Origin: Allorhizocola sp044869915
GTDB lineage: Bacteria > Actinomycetota > Actinomycetes > Mycobacteriales > Micromonosporaceae
Length of the DNA: 40,018 bases
Direction of reading: 5' to 3'
NCBI GenBank assembly: GCA_044869915.1
Contig: JBIOYB010000242.1
Coordinates: 1 to 40,018, forward strand
In this document: piece after piece, positions 30,755 through 38,790 of the stretch
Layout of the letters: every line of letters starts with the position of its first letter
How positions within the stretch are numbered: the first letter of the stretch is position 1
Program-made: the position numbers and the translations under genes
Notes under the pieces: generated by a model
What the model was told of the DNA's origin: nothing
The model's input: only the letters and a program-made list of their open reading frames with translations
Databases searched by the model: none

Positions 30755-31855
30755 GTGGTGAATGCGACGAGACGTCTCTGGGCCGCGGGCACGCTGGCCG
30801 TAGTTCTACTTTTGCCGATGAGCTCACAGGCTATAGGAAGCGCCCCCGATGTCGACGGCATCGCCGGTGGCGCGCCCGGGACGCTGCGGCACCTGGCCGC
30901 GCGCAACGACCTGAACATCGGGACCGCGGTCGACATGGCCGCCCTCGCCAACGACCAGGTTTACCGCGACCGGATCGCGCGCGAGTTCAACAGTGTCACC
31001 GCCGAAAACGTGATGAAGTGGTCGGAAATCGAACCCCAAAGGGGGCAACTCAACTTTGCCCCAGCGGACGAACTCGTGGCCTTCGCCCGGGCCAACCACC
31101 AGCGAGTTCGCGGGCACACTCTGGTCTGGCATAACCAGTTGCCCGGGTGGCTGACCTCTGGCGTTGCCGATGGCAGCATCGCTCCCGAGGAATTGCGCGG
31201 CATCCTGCGCCAGCACATCCTCGATGAGGTCGGCCACTTCCGCGGCAAGATCTATCAGTGGGACGTCGTCAACGAGGTGATCGACGACAGCGGCAACCTG
31301 CGCAACTCGATCTGGCTGCAACAGTTGGGCCCCGGCTACATCGCCGACGCGTTCAGGTGGGCCCGCCAGGCCGATCCCAAGACCAAGCTGTACCTCAACG
31401 ACTACAACGTCGAGGGCATCAGCGCCAAGAGCACGGCCTACCACAACCTCGCCAAGCAGTTGCTCGCAGAGGGCGTGCCCGTGCACGGCTTCGGGGCGCA
31501 GGGCCACCTCGGTGTGCAGTTCGGGTTCTATCCGGCCACCGCGGTCGCCGAAAACCTCAAGCGGTTTGAGGCGCTGGGCCTCGAGACCAGCCTGACCGAG
31601 GTCGACGTCCGCATGGTCATGCCGCCGGACAATGCCAAGCTGCAGGGCCAGGCCCAGGGTTACAGCACGCTGATCCAGGGCTGCCTGCTCGCCCGGCGCT
31701 GCACGTCGTTCACCGTCTGGGGCTACACCGACAAATACTCGTGGATACCCGGGTTCTTCACCGGACAGGGCGCGGCCAACCTGCTCGACGAGAGCTTCAA
31801 CGCCAAACCGGCGTATGACGAGATGGTCGCGGTGCTCACCCTGGGCGCCAGGTAG
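30755..31855 (+). CDS. secreted endo-1,4-beta-xylanase, GH10, single domain
   Basis: This 366-aa enzyme has a signal peptide (LWAAGTLAVVLLLPMSSQAIGS) and a GH10 barrel filling the rest, with no binding module. The acid/base is E174 (QWDVVNEVI) and the nucleophile E282 (LTEVDVRM); HTLVWHNQLPGWL and the WGYTDKYSWIPGFF end are conserved. It starts at GTG 30755 with ggaagga about 5 nt upstream; a second GTG follows directly. It is divergent from lacI. Lacking a CBM it would act on soluble xylan or oligomers, complementing the CBM2-bearing enzyme. Confidence 0.94.
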   Translation: MVNATRRLWAAGTLAVVLLLPMSSQAIGSAPDVDGIAGGAPGTLRHLAARNDLNIGTAVDMAALANDQVYRDRIAREFNSVTAENVMKWSEIEPQRGQLNFAPADELVAFARANHQRVRGHTLVWHNQLPGWLTSGVADGSIAPEELRGILRQHILDEVGHFRGKIYQWDVVNEVIDDSGNLRNSIWLQQLGPGYIADAFRWARQADPKTKLYLNDYNVEGISAKSTAYHNLAKQLLAEGVPVHGFGAQGHLGVQFGFYPATAVAENLKRFEALGLETSLTEVDVRMVMPPDNAKLQGQAQGYSTLIQGCLLARRCTSFTVWGYTDKYSWIPGFFTGQGAANLLDESFNAKPAYDEMVAVLTLGAR

Positions 31856-31877
31856 CAGGCAGGCAGGGCGTGCACAG

Positions 31878-31936
31878 GATGGCCGGGTTGCAGGAGGCGA
31901 TGGTGAAGGCCCACCGCTTCGCGCATCCCGGCCATC
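31878..31936. terminator. nested inverted repeat after the second xylanase gene
   Basis: GATGGCCGGG (31878-31887) pairs perfectly with CCCGGCCATC (31927-31936); a smaller ggtg/cacc stem sits inside. It begins 23 bp past the stop codon. The loop is large, so termination is only a possibility. Confidence 0.4.
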
Positions 31937-31958
31937 ACGCGCGAGGAGCGCTTGAGCG

Positions 31959-32105
31959 ATGATCCCCAAGCCGGCCGCGGGGTTTGCCGACGCCGTCGCT
32001 GTGGCACGTCGGGCGGACGTGCGCGTGACGGTGCTCGGCGGCCTCGCGGTGCTGTGGGAATTTTACGTGGAATCTGGCGTGCTTCACCGGCCGGGGCGGG
32101 CGTAG
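31959..32105 (+). CDS. possible 48-aa small protein
   Basis: An ATG at 31959 opens a 48-codon frame with mostly GC-rich third positions, preceded by gaggag 10 nt upstream. It contains a short hydrophobic stretch (VRVTVLGGLAVLWEFYV). It lies in the gap between the xylanase and the oxidoreductase on the same strand. I recognise no family, and chance is not excluded. Confidence 0.3.
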   Translation: MIPKPAAGFADAVAVARRADVRVTVLGGLAVLWEFYVESGVLHRPGRA

Positions 32106-32168
32106 GGTGGTCGAGCCCGGCATCGTGGAGCTGCGTGTTGCGGCGTCGAGTGATTGAGGGAGTGTCCA

Positions 32169-33215
32169 TTGCAGACAGTTGAGGTCGCTTTCGTTGGCAC
32201 GGGTGGGATAGCGGGGCTGCACGCCGCCTCGCTCGACCCGCGGACGCGACTGGTCGCCATCGCCGAGGTGTCGGATGAGGCGCGGGAGGCGTTCGCCCGC
32301 AAGTGGAGTGTGCCGCGAGCCTATCCGTCGCTGTCCGACCTGCTGGCCGCCGAGCAGCCCGACCTGGTGCACCTGTGCACACCGCCGGGTGTGCACCACG
32401 ACCAGGCGGTGGCGTGTCTGGAGCGGGGCATCAAGGTGCTGTGCGAGAAGCCGCCCGCGCTGTCACTGTCCGAAATGGACTCGCTGGCCACGTTCAACGG
32501 GTTCGCGACCGTGTCGCAGCACCGGTTCGGCGCGGGCGCGGTCGCGCTGCGCGAGCTGGTGGCCGGCGGCGACGCGCGGCTCGGGCGGCCGATGACCGCG
32601 GTGTGCCACACGCTGTGGTATCGGCCCGACGACTACTTCGACCCGCCGTGGCGCGGGTCGTGGGAGCACGAGGGTGGCGGCCCGACCATGGGGCACGGCA
32701 TACACCAGATGGACACGATGCTGTCCATCCTCGGGCCGTGGGAGTCGGTCGTGGGCGTCGCGGCCCGGCGGGCCCGCCCGACCGCGACCGAGGACGTGTC
32801 ACACGCCATCGTCACACTCGAAAACGGTTGTGTCGTCAGCATCGTCAACAGTCTGCTGTCGCCGCGCGAGACGTCCTACCTGAGGTTCGACTTCGAGCAC
32901 GCGACCGTCGAGCTGACCCACCTGTATGGTTATGGCGATGACAACTGGGCTGTGACCGGCGACCCGTCGCTCGCGCCACTGCTGCGCGGGCGCGGCAGTG
33001 GGCACTCCACGCAGTTCGCCGCGGTGGTCGACGCGCTGCTGGCCGGCGAGCCGCTGCCGGTGACGGCCCCCGACGCACGCGGCACGCTCGAGCTGATCGC
33101 CGCCATCTACATGTCCTCCTATCTCGGCCGGCCCGTGCACCGGGGCGAGATAGGCCCCGACTCGCCGTTCTATCACCGCATGGATGGAGGTTTCGGTGTT
33201 GCAACTAGTCCATGA
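32169..33215 (+). CDS. Gfo/Idh/MocA-family NAD(P)-dependent oxidoreductase
   Basis: This 348-aa protein has the N-terminal Rossmann fold (VEVAFVGTGGIAGLHAASL) and the EKP motif in VLCEKPPAL, followed by the C-terminal alpha/beta domain (SWEHEGGGPTMGHGIHQMDTMLSILG, with the catalytic-type histidine). It should oxidise or reduce a sugar or sugar acid. I choose the TTG at 32169 because gaggga lies 7 nt upstream; it gives the normal family start. The next gene overlaps its 3' end by 20 bp, so the pair is an operon. It follows the xylanase gene, suggesting use of a plant-wall sugar. Confidence 0.9.
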   Translation: MQTVEVAFVGTGGIAGLHAASLDPRTRLVAIAEVSDEAREAFARKWSVPRAYPSLSDLLAAEQPDLVHLCTPPGVHHDQAVACLERGIKVLCEKPPALSLSEMDSLATFNGFATVSQHRFGAGAVALRELVAGGDARLGRPMTAVCHTLWYRPDDYFDPPWRGSWEHEGGGPTMGHGIHQMDTMLSILGPWESVVGVAARRARPTATEDVSHAIVTLENGCVVSIVNSLLSPRETSYLRFDFEHATVELTHLYGYGDDNWAVTGDPSLAPLLRGRGSGHSTQFAAVVDALLAGEPLPVTAPDARGTLELIAAIYMSSYLGRPVHRGEIGPDSPFYHRMDGGFGVATSP

Positions 33216-34104
33216 TTCCGACGAGTCGCTGTCCATCGACCACGGCAATCAGCGCCTGCTGACATATGCATACCAGCCAAATACGCCCCAGCTGGAGTCG
33301 CCGCGGCCCTACTTTCATCCCGTGCACACGCTCGGCGGCGAGCTCGTGACGCTGTTCCGGCCCGAGGACCACGTGTGGCATCGGGGGATCGCCTGGTCGC
33401 TGCCCAATGTGGGCACGGCCAACTTCTGGGGCGGCGTCACCTACCTGCGCGACCAGGGTTACGTGCAGCTGCCCAACAACGGCGCCATGCGGCACGAGGG
33501 GTTCCTGCGGCTGTCGCCGGCGACCGTGGCGCACCGGCTGCACTGGATCACCGAGCAGGGCGAGGTGTGGTTCCGCGAGCTGCGCCGGTTTGATGTGAGC
33601 GTGGTCGAGTCGGCGGGGGCGTGGGTGCTGGCGTTCGCCACGGCCATGACCAACGTGAGCGGGCGCGAGATCGTCATCGGCAGCCCGACGACGCAGGGGC
33701 GCGACAACGCCGGCTATGGCGGTCTGTTCTGGCGCGGGCCGGAGTCGTTCGTGGGCGGCCGGGTCTACGTGCCCTCGGGCGTTGGCCGGGACGAGTTCAT
33801 GGGGACGCGGGCGCCGTGGATGGGACACACCAGCGGGCGGGCAACGCTGGTCTTCGTCGACGCGCCGGAAAATCACGGCCACCCGACACAGTGGTTCGTG
33901 CGCTCCGGCATGTTCGCGTGCGTGTGCCCGGCGCCGTTCTTCAGCGAGGAGGTGCGCGTCGCTGACGGCGAGAGTCTGTTGCTGCGCTATGCGGTCGTCA
34001 TCGCCGACGGCGACCCCGGCCTCACGGGCGTGGCCGACCTCGCGGCCCTCGGCGGCGCCACACTGTCCATGCTGGACGCCGACCTGCACGTCCCTGCGGG
34101 CTGA
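33196..34104 (+). CDS. DUF6807 (PmoA-like) family protein
   Basis: This 302-aa protein belongs to the family annotated as DUF6807 or methane-oxygenase PmoA, a label without biochemical meaning here. Typical parts are RPYFHPVHTLGGELVTLFRPEDHVWHRGIAWSLPNV, the repeated His residues of a beta-sandwich, and GPESFVGGRVYVPSG. I choose the GTG at 33196 because ggaggt stands 4 nt before it. Members are often next to Gfo/Idh/MocA oxidoreductases, as here, and are thought to act in sugar degradation. The gene overlaps the oxidoreductase by 20 bp. The exact role is unknown. Confidence 0.82.
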   Translation: MLQLVHDSDESLSIDHGNQRLLTYAYQPNTPQLESPRPYFHPVHTLGGELVTLFRPEDHVWHRGIAWSLPNVGTANFWGGVTYLRDQGYVQLPNNGAMRHEGFLRLSPATVAHRLHWITEQGEVWFRELRRFDVSVVESAGAWVLAFATAMTNVSGREIVIGSPTTQGRDNAGYGGLFWRGPESFVGGRVYVPSGVGRDEFMGTRAPWMGHTSGRATLVFVDAPENHGHPTQWFVRSGMFACVCPAPFFSEEVRVADGESLLLRYAVVIADGDPGLTGVADLAALGGATLSMLDADLHVPAG

Positions 34105-34458
34105 CGCGGCGGGTCACTCTTTTTCACGCGGTGCCGCGCGGATGCGGCGGGTCGCCCTGCTGACCCAGCGGGTAGCCCTTTTCACGTGGCGGGTCGCCTT
34201 GCCCACCCAGCGGGCCGCCTTTTCACGTGGCGGGTCGCCTTGCCCACCCAGCGGGTCGCCTTTTCACGTGGCGGGTCGCCTTGCCCACCCAGCGGGTCGC
34301 CTTTTCACGTGGCGGGTCGCCCTGCTCACCCAGCGGGTCGCCTTTTCACGTGGCGGGTCGCCTTGCCCACCCAGCGGGCCGCCTTTTCGCGTGGCGGGTC
34401 GCCCTGCTGACCCAGCGGGTCGCTCGGATGCGGTGGGCGCTCCGCTAGGCTCGCAGGC
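34105..34458. other. intergenic region filled by a tandem array
   Basis: No gene is supported here; frames across it only translate the repeat. The last 15 bp carry the -10 (taggct, 34446-34451) of the enoyl-CoA hydratase gene. Confidence 0.6.
34170..34416. repeat. 41-bp tandem repeat, six full units
   Basis: Units start at 34170 (42 bp), 34212, 34253, 34294, 34335 and 34376, with partial copies on both sides. Each unit is a dimer of gcgggtcgcctt followed by ttcacgtg or gcccaccca. Units differ by only a few bases (three near-identical), which points to recent expansion. Confidence 0.9.
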
Positions 34459-35196
34459 GTGATGGAGCTCGATGACGTCGAGGGTGTGACCGTGGTCAGG
34501 CTGGCGCACGGCAAGGTGAATGCGCTGGACATCGAGTTGTGCCGGGCGATCACGGAGACGTTCAAGGAGATCGACGCGGGGCCGCATCGGGGTGTGGTGC
34601 TCACCGGCGCGGGCGCGGCTTTTTCGGTCGGGGTCGACCTGTGGCGCATCGTCGACGGGGGCGCCGATTATGTGAGCGAGTTTATTCCGGCGCTGGTCGA
34701 CGCGTTCGCGGCGGTGTTCCTGTGCGGTGCGCCGGTGGTGGCGGCGGTCAACGGGCACGCGATCGCGGGCGGGTGCGTGTTCACCAGCTGCGCCGATTAT
34801 CGCGTGATGACGACCGGCAAGGGTGGCATCGGCGTGCCGGAGTTGCTTGTGGGCGTGCCGTTTCCGACCACCGCGCTGGCCATCCTGGAGCATGCGGTGG
34901 GCGCGCGGCGGGCCAGACAGCTGGCCTACAGCGGCCAGGTGCACCCGAGCGCGGAGGCGCTGTCGCTGGGCATGGTCGACGAGCTGGCCGAGCCGGAGGC
35001 GTTGGTGGGCTACGCGGTTTCGCAGGCGTCCCGCCTGGCGACCACGATCCCGGCCACGACATTCCGTGCCACCAAACAGCAGCTAAACCGGTTGCCCGGC
35101 CCGTCGGCCTACGACGCGGATGTGGTGCGGCTGTGGCAGGAGCGGGTGGCCGACGGCTGGATCGCCGGCTACATGGCCCGCACGGTCAGGCGTTGA
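34459..35196 (+). CDS. enoyl-CoA hydratase/isomerase (crotonase) family protein
   Basis: This 245-aa protein has the crotonase fold: HGKVNALDIEL at the N-terminus, the oxyanion loops GAGAAFSVGVDL and AAVNGHAIAGGCVF, and VPELLVGVPFPTTAL with one of the two catalytic glutamates. The other expected acid position is not clear, so isomerase or hydrolase activity is possible. The GTG at 34459 is 7 nt after taggct (34446-34451), a leaderless layout; an ATG follows at 34462. The downstream unknown gene starts within its stop codon (TTGA). Confidence 0.88.
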   Translation: MMELDDVEGVTVVRLAHGKVNALDIELCRAITETFKEIDAGPHRGVVLTGAGAAFSVGVDLWRIVDGGADYVSEFIPALVDAFAAVFLCGAPVVAAVNGHAIAGGCVFTSCADYRVMTTGKGGIGVPELLVGVPFPTTALAILEHAVGARRARQLAYSGQVHPSAEALSLGMVDELAEPEALVGYAVSQASRLATTIPATTFRATKQQLNRLPGPSAYDADVVRLWQERVADGWIAGYMARTVRR

Positions 35197-35726
35197 CCGC
35201 CCTGCTCGAGGCCGTGCGGTTGGCCGCGTCGCTGCAGGCGTGGCTGGGCCGCACACTGTCGTTTGTGGACCGTGACGCCGATCAGGCCACGGAGCTTGTG
35301 ATCAACGGGGTCGTCGGCTGGGGAGAGGGCCAGGGCTGGCGGGTGTATCGCAAGGCGCGCAGCGTTTTCCCGCTGCCGCCGCCATACGACGACCGGCACT
35401 CGTTTGTCGACGTGGGCATCGCGCGCACCGATGCCGCGCCGGTCGTGGTGGAGGTGGACCGGTCGGGTCGCAAGCGCACCTTGGAGAAGCTGGCCGCCGA
35501 GGCGGCGGCCGGGCGCGTGGCGCTGTGGGTGCGCTGGGGGACGGGCCCGTTCACCGACCCGATACCGCCTGTGCTGCTGGTGCCGTTTCGGGTGGTGGCG
35601 CGCCGGGGCGAGCATGGGCACCGCGTCTTTTCGACCCCGGGGGACGAGCTGCCCCCGCCCGAGCACAGCGCCGTGGACCTGACGGGGAGCGAGCAGGCGG
35701 ACCTGTTCGGCGGCGAGGATGACTAA
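35193..35726 (+). CDS. uncharacterised protein, possible nuclease-like fold
   Basis: This 177-aa protein is translationally coupled to the crotonase gene (TTG at 35193 inside TTGA). I do not recognise the family. The stretch HSFVDVGIARTDAAPVVVEVD followed by RKRTLEKLAAEAAAGRVALWVRWG has the D...(E)xD/K spacing and alternating strand-helix pattern of PD-(D/E)XK-like proteins, but the catalytic lysine is not certain. The tail is acidic (EQADLFGGEDD). A start at GTG 35214 is possible. Confidence 0.65.
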   Translation: MTALLEAVRLAASLQAWLGRTLSFVDRDADQATELVINGVVGWGEGQGWRVYRKARSVFPLPPPYDDRHSFVDVGIARTDAAPVVVEVDRSGRKRTLEKLAAEAAAGRVALWVRWGTGPFTDPIPPVLLVPFRVVARRGEHGHRVFSTPGDELPPPEHSAVDLTGSEQADLFGGEDD

Positions 35727-35756
35727 GTATCCCGCTGATGTGGGTACCAACGACAG

Positions 35757-36149
35757 ATGACCACCAGCGATCAGGTCGCCAACGTACGCTATATAGTTGA
35801 CGATGTTCAGGCCGCCATTGACTTCTACACCACGCACTTCGGTTTCACCGTGCGCAGCAGCGCCGCGCCCGCCTTCGCCGATGTCGTGCGCGGGCCGCTG
35901 CGCCTGCTGCTGTCGGGGCCACAAAGCTCGGGCGCCCGGCCCATGCCCGACGGCGCCAGGCCCGAGGCGGGCGGATGGAATCGCATCCAGATCACCGTCG
36001 AGGACATCGACGCCGAAGCCGAGCGGCTGCGCGCCGCCGGCCTGACCTTCCGCAACGACATCATCAGCGGGCCGGGTGGCCGGCAGGTCCTGATCCAGGA
36101 TCCCGCCGGCAATCTCATCGAGATTTTCCAACCCGCCGCCAGGCACTAG
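35757..36149 (+). CDS. VOC-family protein
   Basis: This 130-aa protein begins VANVRYIVDDVQAAIDFYTTHFGFTV and ends GGRQVLIQDPAGNLIEIFQP, the two half-motifs of the vicinal oxygen chelate fold, with the DPAGNxIEIF glutamate as a likely metal ligand. The first-strand metal residue is replaced (VRYIVDD rather than a His), so it may be a binding protein, not an enzyme. The ATG at 35757 has only a weak taccaa box upstream. It converges with the GAP/Sap gene, whose stop codon lies 2 bp away. Confidence 0.85.
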   Translation: MTTSDQVANVRYIVDDVQAAIDFYTTHFGFTVRSSAAPAFADVVRGPLRLLLSGPQSSGARPMPDGARPEAGGWNRIQITVEDIDAEAERLRAAGLTFRNDIISGPGGRQVLIQDPAGNLIEIFQPAARH

Positions 36150-36151
36150 CC

Positions 36152-36844
36152 TCAGCCGATCAGATCCAGCCGCACGGCCGCGTCCCGGGCGATCAGGAAG
36201 CCCACGATGCCGACGATCCACGCGAGCGTCTCGCTGCTGGACATCCAGTTGCTGATCCGGGTCAGCAGCGGCTCGATCCGGCGGCCCGCTGTCAGCCGCA
36301 GGGCCATCAAAACCAATGCGGGCAAAACCATAACGATGCAGTACCCGGCCAGCACCACCGCGTTCTGGCCTATCGTCAGCGCCGCCGTGGTGATGAGGCC
36401 GATCGCCGCGAGGTAGGGCAGCATCGTGCCGACCTCGAGCACGGCCGCGGTGAGCGCGAGGCCCATCAGCGAGACGATCCCTCCCTCGGCGCCCAGCGCC
36501 CGCTCGCGCCACCGCGCGATGCGCCCACTGCTTGAGCCGTGTTTGTTTTTGCCGAGCCGGAAGCTCAGGAAGAACAGCGCCACGCCGACCACAAGCTGCG
36601 CCCACGACGCGCCCGGGGTGTCGAGAAACGCCGTGATCTGTGGCATGGCCGCGGACAGGCCGAGCGTCAGACCGATGCCGACGGCGAAGTAGAAGCCCGC
36701 CACCGTGCCGAGGAAGACCAGCATCCGGGCTACCCGCACCCGGCCCGGGTGCAGCAGCAGCCAGATCGGGATCAGCAGGGTGCCGAAACTGGTGGAGTCG
36801 ATGAGCGCGAGCACCACGAGCGAGCCGAGGAACGCCAAATCCAT
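36152..36844 (-). CDS. GAP/Sap-family membrane protein
   Basis: This 230-aa protein has six membrane helices and the N-terminal signature FLGSLVVLALIDSTSFGTLLIPIWLLL, typical of the GAP (Sap, sulfolipid-addressing) family of the LysE superfamily. A basic cytoplasmic loop (RLGKNKHGSSSGRIARWRE) divides the two halves. Mycobacterial members help move glycolipids to the cell surface; the cargo here is unknown. The ATG at 36844 gives a proper first helix. It is divergent from the sensor kinase gene, with 108 bp between. Confidence 0.85.
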   Translation of the reverse strand: MDLAFLGSLVVLALIDSTSFGTLLIPIWLLLHPGRVRVARMLVFLGTVAGFYFAVGIGLTLGLSAAMPQITAFLDTPGASWAQLVVGVALFFLSFRLGKNKHGSSSGRIARWRERALGAEGGIVSLMGLALTAAVLEVGTMLPYLAAIGLITTAALTIGQNAVVLAGYCIVMVLPALVLMALRLTAGRRIEPLLTRISNWMSSSETLAWIVGIVGFLIARDAAVRLDLIG

Positions 36845-36952
36845 GAGCCCACGGTGCGGCACGGGCCCGCCCCGCCGCGTCGGCCGAAGTATGGCATCGG
36901 CGCGGGCGCGTACATCCTTCGACCGACGCCGCCCGGGTGTCCGTGTGCTGAG

Positions 36953-38137
36953 ATGGTGATCGTGAGTCCGGCGTGGTGGAGAGCGCGGTGGCGGGCCAGC
37001 ACGCGTTTCCAGGACGTCGTGGCGGCCGCCGCCACGTTCGCGGTCGGGCTCATGCTCAACCTGCTTGGCCTGACCCGGATGTATGAGGATGCGCGCCTGC
37101 CCGCCTTCGCCGGCGCACCCGCGTGGTGGCAGACCGTGCTGCTTGTGGCCGGCTGCGTGGCCATGCTGTTCAAGCGCAAGCATCCGATGCTCGCGCTGGG
37201 CTCCGGCGTGCTGTTCGTCGCCGCCGACGCGTGCCTGGGCGGCAGCGTCGCGATGGTGCTTGTGCTGTTCGATCTGCTGTTCTCGGCGGGGCTTTACGCG
37301 GGCGCGCGGGCGCGCACGGCGGTGATGACGGCCGTCGTGGTCGTCATCGGCACGGCGTCGGTCACCGTCGGGCTGGCGCTGGCCGATCTGCGCGCGTCGG
37401 TGTTCATCGCGTTGCAGCTGACCGGTTTGCTCGTGGTGCCGCTGTGGTGGGCGGCCAACCTGCGCCAGCAGCGGGAGCTCGGCCAGCTCAACGCTTCGCA
37501 GGCGCGGCGCGAGGCGATCGACGCCGAACGGTCGGCGATGGCGCGGGAGCTGCACGACGTCATCGCCTCGCACCTGTCCACGACCGCGATCCATTCGGCG
37601 GCCGTGCTCGCCCTGCCGGCCGACCCGGAGCGTGACCGTGCGGCACTGCGTGCCGTGCGGGAGAGCAGTTTGGCCGCACTGGAGGAGATGCGCTCGATGA
37701 TCACCCTGTTGCGCCGGGCCGACCGCGCCCAAACCGTTGCGGCGGCAGGACTTGAGCGGCTACCTGAGCTGATCGCGTCGGCGCGCTCGACGGGCCTGGA
37801 CGTGACCCTGGATCCCGTCCCGCGGGCGATGGTCCCCGCTCTCGTGGACCATGCCGGCTATCGGATCATCGCGGAAGCGTTGGCCAACGCCCGCAAGCAT
37901 TCCCCGGGATCCAAGGTCACAGTGGCGATGCGGTCTGTCGATGAACGCCTGGACGTGACCGTCACCAACACGCTGACCCAGCCCGTCCCGCTCGGGCACC
38001 ACGCGCTCAGCGCCGGCACCGGCCTGTGGAGCATGAGCGAGCGGGCCGGGCTGCTCGGCGGCACGGTCACCGCCGGGCCCGAGGGCGACGTGTGGGTGGT
38101 GCGGGCGAGCCTGCCGCTGCACGGAGCCACCGCATGA
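36953..38137 (+). CDS. NarL-type sensor histidine kinase
   Basis: This 394-aa kinase has about five membrane helices without a large outside loop (e.g. TVLLVAGCVAMLF, AVMTAVVVVIGTASVTVGLAL), so it probably senses in or at the membrane. The HisKA_3 box AMARELHDVIASHLSTTAIHSA carries the phospho-histidine at residue 201. The ATPase parts are AEALANARKHSPGSKV (N box) and SAGTGLWSMSERAGLLGG (G box). The response regulator starts inside its stop codon (ATGA). The signal is unknown; the divergent GAP/Sap gene is a possible target. Confidence 0.92.
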   Translation: MVIVSPAWWRARWRASTRFQDVVAAAATFAVGLMLNLLGLTRMYEDARLPAFAGAPAWWQTVLLVAGCVAMLFKRKHPMLALGSGVLFVAADACLGGSVAMVLVLFDLLFSAGLYAGARARTAVMTAVVVVIGTASVTVGLALADLRASVFIALQLTGLLVVPLWWAANLRQQRELGQLNASQARREAIDAERSAMARELHDVIASHLSTTAIHSAAVLALPADPERDRAALRAVRESSLAALEEMRSMITLLRRADRAQTVAAAGLERLPELIASARSTGLDVTLDPVPRAMVPALVDHAGYRIIAEALANARKHSPGSKVTVAMRSVDERLDVTVTNTLTQPVPLGHHALSAGTGLWSMSERAGLLGGTVTAGPEGDVWVVRASLPLHGATA

Positions 38138-38778
38138 GTGTCCGCGTGCTCATCGCCGACGACCACGGCGCGATCCGGGCCGGGCTGCGCATGGTGCTGG
38201 AGGCCGCGCCCGACATCGAGGTCGTCGCGGAGGCGGGCGACGGCGAGGTCGCGGTGCGGCAGGCGCGGGCGCTGAGGCCCGACGTCGTGCTGATGGACAT
38301 CCGCATGCCGGGCACGGACGGCATCGAGGCCACCCGCGCCATCACCGGTGCCGGGCTGTCCGAGGTGCTGGTTTTGACGACCTTTGACATTGATGAGTAC
38401 CTGTTCGGCGCGCTGCGTGCGGGAGCGGCCGGCTTCCTGCTCAAGACGGTCGAGCCGGCCGCGCTGATCGACGCCGTGCGCCGTGTCGCGGCGGGCGATG
38501 GCGTGCTCGCGCCGGAGGTGACCCGGCGCCTGCTCACCGCGTTCGCCGCGAAGGCCTTTGTGGAGCCCGCCGATCCACCGCAGCTGCGCGGTCTGACCCC
38601 ACGCGAGCGCGACATCCTCGCCGCGCTCGGCCGCGGACTGTCCAATGCCGACATCGCGGCCGAGCTCACGATCAGCGAGGCCACCGCCAAGACGCACGTG
38701 TCGCGGGTGCTCGCCAAACTCGGCTGCACTTCCCGGGTCCAGGCCGCCATCATCGCCAAGGAGGCCGGCCTCGCGTAG
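38134..38778 (+). CDS. NarL/LuxR-type response regulator
   Basis: This 214-aa regulator has a receiver domain with the acidic pocket (VLIADDH), the phospho-acceptor D55 in VLMDIRMPG, the Thr in VLTTF and Lys in LLKTV, then a LuxR HTH (LTPRERDILAALGRGLSNADIAAELTISEATAKTHVSRVLAKLG). It is co-translated with the kinase, so the two form a pair. Phosphorylated dimers should bind DNA; targets are not visible. It converges with the broken beta-propeller gene. Confidence 0.94.
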   Translation: MSVRVLIADDHGAIRAGLRMVLEAAPDIEVVAEAGDGEVAVRQARALRPDVVLMDIRMPGTDGIEATRAITGAGLSEVLVLTTFDIDEYLFGALRAGAAGFLLKTVEPAALIDAVRRVAAGDGVLAPEVTRRLLTAFAAKAFVEPADPPQLRGLTPRERDILAALGRGLSNADIAAELTISEATAKTHVSRVLAKLGCTSRVQAAIIAKEAGLA

Positions 38779-38790
38779 GCGAAGCCGGAG

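Noticed and set aside
34170..34416. CRISPR array
   Set aside because: The 41-bp units abut without unique spacers, units are dimers of a smaller core, and no cas gene is near.
35169..36605. 478-codon minus-strand frame
   Set aside because: It crosses three real genes on both strands and has no domain pattern.
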